A stretch of 64,000 bases of DNA from Flavobacterium sp. N1736 (GCF_025947065.1 NZ_CP109994.1:3224001-3288000), one strand, 5' to 3'; positions 16,551 to 26,244 are shown, numbered from the stretch's first letter. Notes: generated by a model not told the origin, from the sequence alone. Made by a program: numbers and translations.

Positions 16551-18416
16551 TTAATTCTTTTTCGTAATCAACGATTCAATATTAAAAACTGCTTCGGGAA
16601 TTAATTTTCCTGTTTCGGGTAAATCAACAAAATCATCTACATCTGCCGGAGTATCTGTATTTGGTGTAAAACGCTGATCTCCGGTTCTGAACATAATTCG
16701 TTCAAAACCATCAACCGGTGCATAAAATATTTTTGTTGATTCTTTATCGTCGTTCACTTTTATAGTGTACGAACGGGTTTTAGTATTTAGTTTTACGGTG
16801 ATTTTATAGTCTTTATTGGCTTCGTATTTTGCAATGTTATTGTAACGCGCTCCGGTTTTTGTTTTTAGATTTCCATCTGAATCAAAAATCAAACGAACGG
16901 CAGGCAATCCTTGTTTATTTTGGAATTCGATCTGCAATAAACCATGATTATTTTGTTCGGGTTTTACGGTAAAAGTCGCTTCCATTTTTTCTGCAAACGG
17001 AATTACGCGTTCGGCACGTGAATAATCGAAAAAGTCCTGATCTCTTAATGTCAGCCATTTTTTGCCATCTGTTTTCTTTTCTATTTTAGTTGAAGCCCAC
17101 GATAAATCATACGTATTCCAAAGTTTCAATTCTTGTCCGTCAGGAAGTTCATTGAAAACATCTTTTACATCTTCATTTACAACAGAAGTTACAGGAACTG
17201 GAATCGACGCAACCCAAATATCTTCTTTGTTTACGCTGTAACTTACCCAAAGTTTTCCGTCAGGCGGAGTTCCATCGGTTTCGGGAATTCCGCGAACGTA
17301 TTGTGGTCCGGCAGATTTGTAGTTTCCGCCATAGCGCATTGGAGAAATTTCGCCGTGAACCAGTAATAAATCTTTGTAATTCAGTCCGTCGTCACTTGTC
17401 GAAATCGCCAATGGCCAACGGTATTCTGACGGATTATAAACAGTTGCATATTTATTATCTGATGTTTTTTGTCCCCATATTTTGGCATTGCTATTTACAA
17501 AACCCGGCGCTCTTGTTGGATTGTATTCCCATGTTTTTCCTTCGTCTTTACTTATAGATGTTAAAGCAAATTTCCATAAACCAACTACGTTTCCGTTTGG
17601 TAAATGATAATAATTAAAAGCTTTAAATTGTTTTTTTAGCGGAATTAATTCGTCATCGCGATCAGCTTCTTCAACCCATTGCTGCATCAATAAAGGTTTA
17701 GAAAGCATTTCGTCACAAGCTTTTATAAATCCTTTGTCTTTGCTTTTTTTATAAAATGGAAATGAAGTCGATTTTTCATTCCATGCTTTATTATATCTGA
17801 TAAAATAAATCGGACCTAAACTTCCGTTTTTATAAATTTCTCTTACGACGCGACCAATTCCTTTTCCGTCATTTGGATCGTCTTTTTCATCCATTGCAAT
17901 TCCGTAGTAACCAACAGAAAGCAGTCTTTTATCTGAGGTAACATAAAATCCCATTCGCTGGTGCATTACGGCATCAAGATTTTTGGCAATTCCTTCTACA
18001 CCTTCTTTTTTAAATCCGTCGGGAATACGATAAACAGGAAAAAGCACCGAAGGTTTTGTCCAAGTTACACCATCTTTTGAGGTCATCATGAAGGTTTGTC
18101 CCGGCGGAATATGTTCTCCGGTTGGATCGCTTAAATAATGCAGATAGAAAGTATTGTTCCAATAAGCAATCATCGGTTGATGATTGTATGTCCAGCCAAA
18201 ACCATCTGCTTTTTCAGGATGTTCACGGCTTGCACGCATAATTTGTGTTGCATGAACTCCAACTGCTGGACTTAATTGTCCGTGATGATAATCGACGTTT
18301 GAAAGTGTTTTGCCAACATAACGCACGGTGTCGTTTTGTGCATTTACAGCTGCACAAAGCAATAGTATTGTGGCTGTAGTTATGATGTTGGTTTTTATAT
18401 GTTGGAAAGTAATCAT
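16551..18416 (-). CDS. Exported Asp-box beta-propeller with C-terminal jelly-roll domain, family unassigned
   Basis: The 621-residue protein has a signal peptide (LLLCAAVNAQ). Residues 40-420 look like a beta-propeller with Asp-box-like turns: TSKDGVTWTKP, SKDEGKTWEY and TSDDGLNYKD. Well-conserved-looking segments are GWTYNHQPMIAYWNNTFYLH (about 73-92) and RYGGNYKSAGPQYVRG. Residues 430-600 form a LamG-like beta-sandwich (MEATFTVKPEQNNHGLLQIE, FERIMFRTGDQR). Propellers of this kind in plant-glycan PULs include rhamnosidases and lyases acting on Rha-GlcA ends (GH145, PL27); membership in one of these is only a guess. No transmembrane part apart from the signal. It is one of the unassigned enzymes that could supply a missing pectin activity. 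Confidence 0.6.
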   Translation of the reverse strand: MITFQHIKTNIITTATILLLCAAVNAQNDTVRYVGKTLSNVDYHHGQLSPAVGVHATQIMRASREHPEKADGFGWTYNHQPMIAYWNNTFYLHYLSDPTGEHIPPGQTFMMTSKDGVTWTKPSVLFPVYRIPDGFKKEGVEGIAKNLDAVMHQRMGFYVTSDKRLLSVGYYGIAMDEKDDPNDGKGIGRVVREIYKNGSLGPIYFIRYNKAWNEKSTSFPFYKKSKDKGFIKACDEMLSKPLLMQQWVEEADRDDELIPLKKQFKAFNYYHLPNGNVVGLWKFALTSISKDEGKTWEYNPTRAPGFVNSNAKIWGQKTSDNKYATVYNPSEYRWPLAISTSDDGLNYKDLLLVHGEISPMRYGGNYKSAGPQYVRGIPETDGTPPDGKLWVSYSVNKEDIWVASIPVPVTSVVNEDVKDVFNELPDGQELKLWNTYDLSWASTKIEKKTDGKKWLTLRDQDFFDYSRAERVIPFAEKMEATFTVKPEQNNHGLLQIEFQNKQGLPAVRLIFDSDGNLKTKTGARYNNIAKYEANKDYKITVKLNTKTRSYTIKVNDDKESTKIFYAPVDGFERIMFRTGDQRFTPNTDTPADVDDFVDLPETGKLIPEAVFNIESLITKKN

Positions 18417-18429
18417 TGTTTATATTTTT

Positions 18430-18565
18430 TTATTTCACGCAGATTCTGCTGATTTTGGCTGATTCATGCAGATTAAAATTAAAAATCTTTTTGATCTGCC
18501 TAAATCTTTTTAAATCTGCGTGAAAAATTTACTCTCGCAGATTTAGCAGATTAGGCAGATTTTTT
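18430..18565. repeat. Intergenic inverted repeats, 'CACGCAGATT' family
   Basis: Arms TTCACGCAGATTCTGCTGAT (18434 on) and AATCTGCGTGAAAAATTTAC with CTCGCAGATTTAGCAGATT fill the gap. Internal copies of CAGATTAAAA and TTTTTGATCTGCC add a second pairing. No gene is visible. Confidence 0.65.
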
Positions 18566-18568
18566 TAT

Positions 18569-19486
18569 CTATTTCTTTTCAATTAATCCTTTTAAAACTT
18601 CTTCGGATATTGTTGTAATCGTTCCGTGTTTGTGTCCTTCTGGAAGACTTATTTTTGAAGAAACATCTTCAAAATGAACAAAATCTGAGGTGTTTAAAGC
18701 TTTATAGTTTTTTGATCCATAATTATCATAATACAGCAGCCAATTTTTGTCCACTTTTACAACTGTTGGTCCTTCTGATAAATATTCTGTCAATGGTTCT
18801 GAACTTTTACCGAATGGTCCTAAAGGCGATTTCCCAAATGCTACTTTTATATTTCGCATGGGTCTTGTGTTGTCTTTCAAAACCAAAACATAATCTTTTT
18901 TGCCTTTTTTCACAATCACACAATCGATCACGCTAAAACCCGGATCGTAATATAATTTTGTATCTGAAAATGTTTTAAAATCTTTGGTTGTTACATAATA
19001 CATTCTGTGATTATTTTTCTCTTCTTCCACTCCTTTTTCAAATCGAAACGGAATTGTAGATGCCCAAATAATAATGTATTCTTTTTTGACATCATCATAA
19101 AAAATTTCCGGTGCCCAAACGTTTACTACTTCGGATTCGTTTTTCATCACGGGAATATATTGTTGTTGTGACCAATGAATTAAATCTTTAGAACTGGCGT
19201 ATCCAAAACCATTTCCGCCTTTCCAATCGGTTGTCCAAACCAAGTGATATGTTCCGTCGGCTCCTTTTGTAATAGAGGGATCGCGCATGATTTTGCTGGC
19301 TCCTATTTCTGGTTTTAAAAATGATCCTTCAAGACCTTTCCAATTATAGCCATCTTCGCTGTAAGCCAGATACAAACCGTCGGTTGCGGGTTCCCGAAAC
19401 GACGTGAAAAGATAAATTTCTTTCTTTTTCTGCGAATAGCTTATCGCAAAAAGGGAAAGAGTGATTATGATGAATATTTTTTTCAT
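18569..19486 (-). CDS. Exported GH43-family glycosidase (five-bladed propeller)
   Basis: The 305-residue product has a short signal peptide (LSLFAISYSQ) and a single GH43 propeller with no accessory domain. The three expected acidic positions are visible: the base Asp in MRDPSI (about 69-74), the middle Asp in VIDCVIV (about 186) and the acid Glu in SEGPTVV (about 237). WAPEIFYDD near 125 is the typical second-blade motif. GH43 enzymes remove L-arabinofuranose, xylose or galactose from side chains, often with inversion. In a pectin PUL an arabinofuranosidase or exo-galactanase role is the most natural reading, but subfamily is not determined. It is flanked by repeats on both sides, between GH28 and the Asp-box propeller. 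Confidence 0.85.
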   Translation of the reverse strand: MKKIFIIITLSLFAISYSQKKKEIYLFTSFREPATDGLYLAYSEDGYNWKGLEGSFLKPEIGASKIMRDPSITKGADGTYHLVWTTDWKGGNGFGYASSKDLIHWSQQQYIPVMKNESEVVNVWAPEIFYDDVKKEYIIIWASTIPFRFEKGVEEEKNNHRMYYVTTKDFKTFSDTKLYYDPGFSVIDCVIVKKGKKDYVLVLKDNTRPMRNIKVAFGKSPLGPFGKSSEPLTEYLSEGPTVVKVDKNWLLYYDNYGSKNYKALNTSDFVHFEDVSSKISLPEGHKHGTITTISEEVLKGLIEKK

Positions 19487-19497
19487 GTTGTGTTTTT

Positions 19498-19594
19498 CTT
19501 CTCCTGCAAGGTTTTGGAAACCTTGTAGGTATTTCGGTATGTCTATTCGTTGTAAATAATTAAACCTACAAGGTTTTGAAAACCTTGCAGGATC
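19498..19594. repeat. Paired inverted repeats, 'CCTGCAAGGTTTTGGAAACC' family
   Basis: The left copy CCTGCAAGGTTTTGGAAACC runs on into TTGTAGGT and the right copy reads ACCTACAAGGTTTTGAAAAC then CTTGCAGGA. Each copy is a hairpin and the two copies also pair with each other. They are variants of the CCTAACAGG / CCCGACAGG elements at 9284, 26249, 49068 and 63626. Confidence 0.75.
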
Positions 19595-19602
19595 GTAACT
19601 TA

Positions 19603-21171
19603 TTATTCTGTAATTGCTTTTTTATCTAAAGATGTTCCTCTTTTTATAATCGTTTTTACGTGATTGAAAACATTGTTTTTGAGGAAAATATCTTTTGTTG
19701 CTTTTCCGTCAGCTTCCAGAAAAACATCTGTTGCAAACATTGGAAAATTATTATTAATCATCATGTTCGAAACATTTGTCAGCTTAATAACCGGTGTGTT
19801 TGCTAATGGTTTTGCTGTTGAAACATTGTCTAATATCAGGTTTTGAGCATCTTCAATTTTGAAAGAAGCGCCAATTGTTGTGTTTATTTGTACATCGTGA
19901 AATTCGATATCTTTTGCCGTTTGAACCGAAAAACCTTCTTTAGCATCTATATTGATGTTTGAAAATGTAATGTTTTGAATTGGCATTTCAGAAATTCCGC
20001 GAATTACTCCTGCTTTATTTACATCGCCGGCGGTAACATTGCTAATATGTATGTTTCTAAAAATTGGCGTTTTCTCAGAAACAGGTTCTTCTTTACTCGA
20101 TTTATCGTAGAATAAATCCATCACGATGGCTTCTTCTTTGATGTTTTTCATGACGATATTATCGATACGAATATCTTCGACAACGCCGCCTCTGCCACGA
20201 GCCGATTTTAATCGAATACCGCGATCTGTGCCTTCGAAAACACAGTTTGAAATGGTGATTTTCTTGATTCCGCCCGACATTTCACTTCCAATTACAACGC
20301 CGCCATGACCGCTTAACATGGTGCAATTTGTGATGGTAACATTTTCTGTTGGTCGGTTATATTTTCGACCGTCTTCGTCTCTGCCTGATTTTATCGTAAT
20401 ACAATCATCGCCAACACTAATATGGCAATTCGAAATATGAACATTTTTGCAGGAAGATGGATTTATTCCGTCTGTATTTGGCGAATGCGGATTAGAAATT
20501 GTGATTCCGGTAATGGTTACATTATCACAAAACTCAGGATTTACAGTCCAGAAAGGCGAATTTTGAAATGTAACGCCTTCGATTAAAATATTCTTGCAAT
20601 TATAACTTTGAAAAAAAGAAGGTCTGAAAAATTTCTTGTCCATTGTTCTTTTATAATAATCTGAATATACAATACCTTGGTTCTGCTCGTCCCACATTTT
20701 TTGATATTTCGTAAGCGGAATTGGTTCTTTTGCTGTTTCAATTCGGTAAACTTCATTCCACCATGCTTTTCCTTGTCCGTCGATTACCCCTCTGCCTTTT
20801 ATGGTAATATTCTCGGCATCTTTGGCATAGAATAATGGTGAGAAAGATTTCATTACCAAGCCTTCATAACGCATTTCTACAAAAGGCAAATAATCATCAA
20901 AATTGTCCGAAAATTTTAAAAGTGCTCCGGAATCTAAGTGAATCGTAATGTTACTTTTTAATTTTAAAGCGCCCGTTAAATATTCCCCGGAAGGGAAAAA
21001 TATTGTTCCGCCACCATTTTTTGATGCTTTTTCAATAGCATTCTGAATGGCTTCGGTACATTTTATTCCTTTGTTGTTTCCTCCTTCGTTTAGGATATTC
21101 AACCAGCCGTCGTTTGCGAAAGCAGTGTTGAAGCCTAAAGTGAAGAAGAGTATGATTATGATGTTTTTCAT
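19603..21171 (-). CDS. Exported GH28 polygalacturonase-like pectinase
   Basis: The 522-residue protein has a signal peptide (LGFNTAFA) and a right-handed beta-helix. All four GH28 signatures are in place: NTDG (232-235), GDD (254-256), GHG (288-290) and RLK (320-322), with the catalytic Asp residues in the first two and His and Arg/Lys in substrate binding. It therefore should be an active inverting hydrolase of alpha-1,4-galacturonan or of galacturonic-acid linkages at the ends of RG fragments. Many Bacteroidota PUL GH28s are exo-acting. The C-terminal 120 residues add more helix turns. Together with the three PL1 proteins it covers the backbone side of pectin breakdown. Confidence 0.93.
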   Translation of the reverse strand: MKNIIIILFFTLGFNTAFANDGWLNILNEGGNNKGIKCTEAIQNAIEKASKNGGGTIFFPSGEYLTGALKLKSNITIHLDSGALLKFSDNFDDYLPFVEMRYEGLVMKSFSPLFYAKDAENITIKGRGVIDGQGKAWWNEVYRIETAKEPIPLTKYQKMWDEQNQGIVYSDYYKRTMDKKFFRPSFFQSYNCKNILIEGVTFQNSPFWTVNPEFCDNVTITGITISNPHSPNTDGINPSSCKNVHISNCHISVGDDCITIKSGRDEDGRKYNRPTENVTITNCTMLSGHGGVVIGSEMSGGIKKITISNCVFEGTDRGIRLKSARGRGGVVEDIRIDNIVMKNIKEEAIVMDLFYDKSSKEEPVSEKTPIFRNIHISNVTAGDVNKAGVIRGISEMPIQNITFSNINIDAKEGFSVQTAKDIEFHDVQINTTIGASFKIEDAQNLILDNVSTAKPLANTPVIKLTNVSNMMINNNFPMFATDVFLEADGKATKDIFLKNNVFNHVKTIIKRGTSLDKKAITE

Positions 21172-21187
21172 TGTTGTTGTTTTTGGT

Positions 21188-21322
21188 TCACGCAGATCTG
21201 GCAGATTTTGCGGATTTTATTCTCTTTTTTTGTCATTGCGAGGGACGAACCAATCACATTTACAAGATCAAGCTTTGTGTCTTATTATTAGTGAGGTTGC
21301 TTCGTTCCTCGCAATGACGTAC
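21188..21322. repeat. Half repeat followed by REP-like 'TCATTGCGAGG' hairpin
   Basis: An arm of the CACGCAGATC family (21190-21217) runs into ATTCTCTTTTTTTGTCATTG and then a REP-like hairpin. The REP arms are TGTCATTGCGAGGGACGAAC (about 21231-21250) and TGCTTCGTTCCTCGCAATGAC (about 21298-21318, quoted as TTCGTTCCTCGCAATGAC). The junction is the same as at 16410-16440. Confidence 0.75.
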
Positions 21323-21329
21323 TTTTCGG

Positions 21330-22736
21330 TTACTTTGACCTTAAAATTAAAACCCAATCATTTCCATCTTTTTTATCTCCTGATGGCTGAAATTCTTTAG
21401 TTCCTTTATTCTCAATTATTCCAATTTTGGTTTCTTTTCCATTTTTGGGATTGTACCAACTTGCTGTAACTTTATCTCCGGCAATTTTGCCCATATTCAG
21501 CACCATTTTTCTTCCATTATAGGTATAAACTAAAGCGTACTTTTCGCCTTTTGTTGCTACAAGATAATCGTATTTTTCTCCTTGATTTGCGATTAATGAC
21601 TGATCGGGAATTCTTTCTAAATATGGAAAACTCAGCATTAATTTTTTAATATAAATCATTTGTCCGGCTCCGGGCGCGTTGATGGCGTTTGTCCAAAGTT
21701 CTTTATTTCCGTAGGCTGGTTTGTCGCCTTTTCTAAACATTTGCATTACGGCATTATGTCCGTACGTATATCCTGCCGCGCCTGCAAAAACAGACCAATA
21801 TCCGTATCTTCTCACGTCGTTGTCTGTCCATTTTGGCTGTAACGTATCGTGCAAACCATGCGGAATTCCTTCGTAAGATGGTTCTCCGTCAATTGTTGGT
21901 TTTGTTGGTTTTAAGGTTAAATCTCTTTGGACAAATTTGTAATTATCTTCTTTAAAGGAATCTTTCAATGTATCCTGATCGTATCGTCTGTGTCCGGATT
22001 GAAACATATTGAAATCCAACCAATTTGCATTATGATAATTCTCTGAGGAATCTGTTCTTCCAAATGGGTGAAATGTTACTAACTGGTTTGGATTGTTTGT
22101 TTTTAATGTGCTTCCAATCGCGTTCCAGATATCTGTAAATTCATTTCCGTGTGTATCGCCTCCGTTTAACCAGATAATATTGGTTCTGTTTTTATAGCGA
22201 TTTGCTAAAAACTTAGCGTATTCTGTCGCTTGTTCTTTGCTTACTTTATTTCCTTTTGAAACGTTTGTTCCCCAAACTGGCACCATGGCAACGTAGATTC
22301 CATTTTTCTGAGCAACACCCAAAGTGTAATCTACGTGATCCCAATAATCGTATTCTTCCGGATTATTAAAATTATTCCCTGGTGTCGTTAAAGGTTTCGC
22401 GATATCTTCATTACTTAAAGCCATGTCGCCGTATATATTTTTCACATTCAAACTATGCAAAACCATTACTTGCACTACATTGAATCCTTTTTCTTTTCTG
22501 TCTTTAAAATATTTTTCTACTCCAGCTCGGTCCAGTTTTCCGAATGTTAACCAGCCTGTATCTCCTAACCAAAAGAATGGTTTTTGATCTTCGGTTACGA
22601 AATAATGTTGGTTTTTTGAAACTTTAATTTCCGGCAAAGAACCTTTTGTTTTTGTGGCAGATTGAGAATATCCGCTTTGCGCTATTAACAAAAAGCTTAT
22701 ACAAATGGTGTATAGATATTTTATTTTCAGATTCAT
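21330..22736 (-). CDS. Exported GH140-like (DUF4038) glycosidase, apiosidase candidate
   Basis: The 468-residue product has a signal peptide (LLIAQSGYSQ). A DUF4038 TIM barrel occupies about 35-390, beginning with HYFVTEDQKPFFWLGDTGWL, and a short C-terminal beta domain of the 'putative collagen-binding' type ends it (KEFQPSGDKKDGNDWVLIL). Likely catalytic acids are in WLNGGDTHGNE (about 190-200) and TIDGEPSYEG (about 283-292). The founding GH140 enzyme from Bacteroides cleaves the apiose linkage that ties RG-II side chains to the galacturonan backbone. A GH140 here, with GH95, GH106, GH127 and GH28, is the main clue for RG-II. DUF4038 is broad, so other apiose or arabinose glycosidases remain possible. 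Confidence 0.8.
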   Translation of the reverse strand: MNLKIKYLYTICISFLLIAQSGYSQSATKTKGSLPEIKVSKNQHYFVTEDQKPFFWLGDTGWLTFGKLDRAGVEKYFKDRKEKGFNVVQVMVLHSLNVKNIYGDMALSNEDIAKPLTTPGNNFNNPEEYDYWDHVDYTLGVAQKNGIYVAMVPVWGTNVSKGNKVSKEQATEYAKFLANRYKNRTNIIWLNGGDTHGNEFTDIWNAIGSTLKTNNPNQLVTFHPFGRTDSSENYHNANWLDFNMFQSGHRRYDQDTLKDSFKEDNYKFVQRDLTLKPTKPTIDGEPSYEGIPHGLHDTLQPKWTDNDVRRYGYWSVFAGAAGYTYGHNAVMQMFRKGDKPAYGNKELWTNAINAPGAGQMIYIKKLMLSFPYLERIPDQSLIANQGEKYDYLVATKGEKYALVYTYNGRKMVLNMGKIAGDKVTASWYNPKNGKETKIGIIENKGTKEFQPSGDKKDGNDWVLILRSK

Positions 22737-22769
22737 TTTTGGTTTTATTTTGAATTGTGTGTGTTTTCT

Positions 22770-22998
22770 TTTGCCACAAATTGCACTAATTTTCTCGAAT
22801 TTCCTCTCGTTGTGTTTTTTGTTTCACGCAGATTTCGCTGATTTTGGCTAATTTACGCAGATCAAAATTTTAAAAATCTGTTGAATCTGCTTTTATCTTT
22901 TTAAATCTGCGTGAAAATTTTTACTCTCGCAGATTTTGCTGATTAAGCAGATTTAAATTTAATTTGTGCTAATTAGTGCAATTAGTGGCGAACCTTTC
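22770..22998. repeat. Long nested intergenic inverted repeats
   Basis: The outer arms are TTGCCACAAATTGCACTAAT (22771 on) and AATTAGTGCAATTAGTGGCG (to about 22991). Inside are arms of the CACGCAGATTT family: TTCACGCAGATTTCGCTGAT, ATCTGCGTGAAAATTTTTAC and CTCGCAGATTTTGCTGATTA. The gap between the GH140-like start and the DUF4955 stop contains nothing else that I can see. Confidence 0.7.
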
Positions 22999-23001
22999 TA
23001 A

Positions 23002-26000
23002 TTATTTTTTAATTATAAAAAGTACTTTTTCTTTTATTTCAGATTGGGGAATTACTACTGTTTTTCCTCCTTTGATATTTGCTTTTTTAGTGAAATTTCC
23101 GGTTGCGGCGTTAATCGCGTACACTTCAAAATCTCCTTTGTAAGCAGAAAGATCGACTGAAACTTCTTTTTCATTTTTGATGTAGAAAAGGTAACTTTTT
23201 CCACTATTTTCTAATGTCCAGATATTGTCTGAAAACGTATTTCCGGCTACTAATTTCATTTCGCTTAAAGCGGAATAAAATTCCGGAAGCGCAATTTTTG
23301 GAATATTTGGCAACGAAGCTCCCGCCATTAAAGCCGGCCATCCAAATCTTGGAGACGCATCTGTAGAGTAAAGAATTACTTTTTCAGGATATTTTTCACG
23401 GTATTCACGAACGGCGCGATATACCTGATCGTCTGTTTCTTTTCCGGTTTTTAATTTTCTGGCGTGTTGTCTTGGCGCTAAATTTAAACCTCCTTGCGGT
23501 GCATAGGCAGATCCGTCTTCTTTATAATACCAATAACGAATGTCGATTGCGTCTACTGTTTTGGCTCTTTGCGCATCATTTAAAATAGCATCCTGAACAT
23601 CTTTTGTAGCGCTTAAACCAATGATTCCGCTTTTATGGGTTTCGTCTTTCCATTTTTGAACTTCATCTATCCAAAATTCCATAAAATGAAGCGGTCCAGT
23701 ATATTCCGCGCTTGTTAACTGAATTACGTTGCTGTTGTCCTGAAAGTTTTCTAACGATTTTCGGATGAAACCCTGATGTAATTTTCTTCTAACAGGATTC
23801 GTAATATCATAAAATTGTTCTGCCATAAAGATACGTTTGTCTCCTGCATACGGCGGTGGTTCCGGAAAACCTGTACTGTTTATATTGTTTGCCGAACGCC
23901 ACGGTGAACTTGCCCAATGCGCTCCGGCTTCTATAATATTATGTTGAAAATATTGTTGATTGACTAACAATTGTCCTTTGGTTTCTGCCAAATCAGCAAA
24001 AAGTGCCAAACGATCCCAGTACCAATCGTTAAATTTTGTCAAATCGTATTTGCTTAATTGATCCCAGGCCAAATCCTGACCGCTTCTTGCAAATGGCTGT
24101 TCGTAAAATGGGGGCCAAACATCGGCATCAAAACGGCGAACGCGTTCGTGATCGTCCATTCTTCTTTCGTACCATAATCCGTAATTATGTTCTACAGCAA
24201 CCATATTATTGGTACTTAAATAATCAACAACTTCGTTGATATTATCTGTAAATCCGGTTCCTGTTCTTCCCGGAACAAATCTCGTAATATCCGGCGATGA
24301 TTTAGAAATATCACTATCTCTCAAACTTCCTCGCCACCACGGCACGTTTAATCTATTTCCTGCAATTACTTTATTGTCGTACGTAAGCCAACCATTTTTT
24401 GTAATTACTTTAGTATTGGAAGTTGTATTTTGTTCTGTATTTATTTTTAAATCATTCGCGTTTTTAAGACCTGAATTATTGGTGTCGATTGGATTCGATT
24501 TTGAAACTTCGCCAATCCATTCCAGTAAACTTTCTTTTGGGGCAACTGAATTTTTAGTTAATTCCTGTGCCACTTCAACTGCGGGACTTGATGAAGGTTC
24601 TGAACCCAAATCATAAATAAATGGTTTTACAGGAAGTTGCTGCAAACGATTTTCTAGTTGCGCATAAAACAAACTTCTCGGACTAATATGACCGTTTACA
24701 TCTTTCCAATGACCATCGCCTGCCATGATTCCGCCCCAAACCCCAAAAGCCCAGTTTTGCGCCGTTGGCGGATTATAACATTCTATTTTAGATGCCGAAG
24801 TTTCCCAAATAACGCTATTTGCCGCTGTCCAGCCTGCGCCTCTTCCGTTTTGTTCTCTGTTGTTGTAACTTAGAGCGTGACCGTCGACATACGAAACATC
24901 AAATAAAACTCCTGTCGCCCAACTGCCAATGGCTCCGCTGTTATTGAAAGGCAAATACGATTGACATTGAATAAACACATTTGGACCTGTTGTTCCAAAT
25001 CCGCCTACTGCAAAATCGTGATAGCCATATTCTGAGTAACAACGCTGAAATAGGGTCTGTTGCCCTTCTGTATAAAAAGTATGTCGTCTAAAACCTGCAA
25101 TTTCAGAAATTGGTTCGGTTGCAATACAATCTTCAACTGTAATTTGTTGCGCTGATTTTAATAACGAAACTGCGCCTCCTGAAAAGTGTTTGAAATTAAC
25201 TTGTTTTACCCAGGCATTTCTTGTGTTTTCGATGCTAATGCCTAACCATCTGTGTTCTTCGTCTTTTGGTTTCGACTGATCGTAAGTTGATTTCAACAGT
25301 ATATTTTCAACTCCGATTTGCTCAATTCGTCCTGACCAGGAATAGGTTGTTACTTTTGCGGTTCCGTAAACATCATCCAAAGTCATTGTTAACGGAGCAT
25401 TTAGTGTTACTTCGTTTCCGTTAATTTTGGTGATGATTCTGTTCCAGCTAATATCCCAATCGTCTTTTTTCCAGCCAATCCAACCGGTTTCTGCGCCAAA
25501 ATCGTCCATCTTTAATTCTTTAATCCAGTTTACGGTTAAAGGTTTTGTGATGATTATTTCATCGGATGGTTTTAATTTTGAGGTATTTTTTAATTGAATT
25601 GTTTTTGTTCCGAGTGGTGTATAATTGGTGTTGAAATCAAAAGTTTCACCTGACTTTTTATCGTCAATTCCTAAAATTCTAATTACAGCTTCTCGCTTTA
25701 ATCCGGTTCCTAAAAGAATGGTTCCGTTTTCACTGTTTCCGCTTCCGCGTAAAACAACACCTGATTTTCTGATGAATAATGTTCCGGCAATTTTAAATGT
25801 TCCTTTGTCTAAAAGTACAGCACCGCGAAAACCTGTTTTGTTTGGTTTTAGATTACTTACATAATCAATCGCTGCCTGAATTCTTTGTGTGGCATCTTCT
25901 TCTTGTTTTGGAACAAATATTTTATTCTCAACATTTGGAATTGCTTTTTCAGAAGCCATATATCCTGCATACGAAAAATCAGGAATTTGATTTCCTTTGT

Positions 26001-26160
26001 TATCGGCTGTAAAAGAAAGTTTTCCTTCTTTTGTTTTTATGATATCTGGGAAATTGGTTTGTGCAACGCTATTGTTTGTAATTAAAAACAAAGCGGAACA
26101 AAGCAAAAACAAATTGTTTTTATGAAGGGAGATTATATTTTTTAGTTGAGTAAAATTCAT
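23002..26160 (-). CDS. Giant two-module exported protein: DUF4955 beta-helix plus DUF6298 barrel-like module
   Basis: The 1052-residue product has a signal peptide (ITNNSVAQ). Residues 50-560 form a right-handed beta-helix resembling DUF4955 proteins (AAIDYVSNLKPNKTGFRGAV, RKSGVVLRGSGN, LGISIENTRNAWVKQVNFKH, TFYTEGQQTLFQRCYSEYGY). A low-complexity Ser/Asn/Thr linker covers about 560-590. Residues 592-1000 look like DUF6298, a probable TIM-barrel glycosidase (GWLTYDNKVIAGNRLNVPWW, DIRYWYYKEDGSAYAPQGG, KVILYSTDASPRFGWP), followed by a small C-terminal beta domain. The names come from memory; neither module has a function I can state. Beta-helix plus barrel in one chain suggests two linkages of one substrate are handled together. 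Confidence 0.65.
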   Translation of the reverse strand: MNFTQLKNIISLHKNNLFLLCSALFLITNNSVAQTNFPDIIKTKEGKLSFTADNKGNQIPDFSYAGYMASEKAIPNVENKIFVPKQEEDATQRIQAAIDYVSNLKPNKTGFRGAVLLDKGTFKIAGTLFIRKSGVVLRGSGNSENGTILLGTGLKREAVIRILGIDDKKSGETFDFNTNYTPLGTKTIQLKNTSKLKPSDEIIITKPLTVNWIKELKMDDFGAETGWIGWKKDDWDISWNRIITKINGNEVTLNAPLTMTLDDVYGTAKVTTYSWSGRIEQIGVENILLKSTYDQSKPKDEEHRWLGISIENTRNAWVKQVNFKHFSGGAVSLLKSAQQITVEDCIATEPISEIAGFRRHTFYTEGQQTLFQRCYSEYGYHDFAVGGFGTTGPNVFIQCQSYLPFNNSGAIGSWATGVLFDVSYVDGHALSYNNREQNGRGAGWTAANSVIWETSASKIECYNPPTAQNWAFGVWGGIMAGDGHWKDVNGHISPRSLFYAQLENRLQQLPVKPFIYDLGSEPSSSPAVEVAQELTKNSVAPKESLLEWIGEVSKSNPIDTNNSGLKNANDLKINTEQNTTSNTKVITKNGWLTYDNKVIAGNRLNVPWWRGSLRDSDISKSSPDITRFVPGRTGTGFTDNINEVVDYLSTNNMVAVEHNYGLWYERRMDDHERVRRFDADVWPPFYEQPFARSGQDLAWDQLSKYDLTKFNDWYWDRLALFADLAETKGQLLVNQQYFQHNIIEAGAHWASSPWRSANNINSTGFPEPPPYAGDKRIFMAEQFYDITNPVRRKLHQGFIRKSLENFQDNSNVIQLTSAEYTGPLHFMEFWIDEVQKWKDETHKSGIIGLSATKDVQDAILNDAQRAKTVDAIDIRYWYYKEDGSAYAPQGGLNLAPRQHARKLKTGKETDDQVYRAVREYREKYPEKVILYSTDASPRFGWPALMAGASLPNIPKIALPEFYSALSEMKLVAGNTFSDNIWTLENSGKSYLFYIKNEKEVSVDLSAYKGDFEVYAINAATGNFTKKANIKGGKTVVIPQSEIKEKVLFIIKK

Positions 26161-26244
26161 TTTTTGACTTTAGAATTTAAAACTTCTTAGATTATTATTT
26201 TAACCACAAACTTTGGGAGTATTCTTTATGTTTATTAAACCCGA

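Noticed and set aside
23866..23880. A CCTGTACTGTT match to the operator core inside the DUF4955 gene
   Set aside because: No TAnnTTTR box follows at 23 nt on the minus strand and the site is inside a coding sequence.
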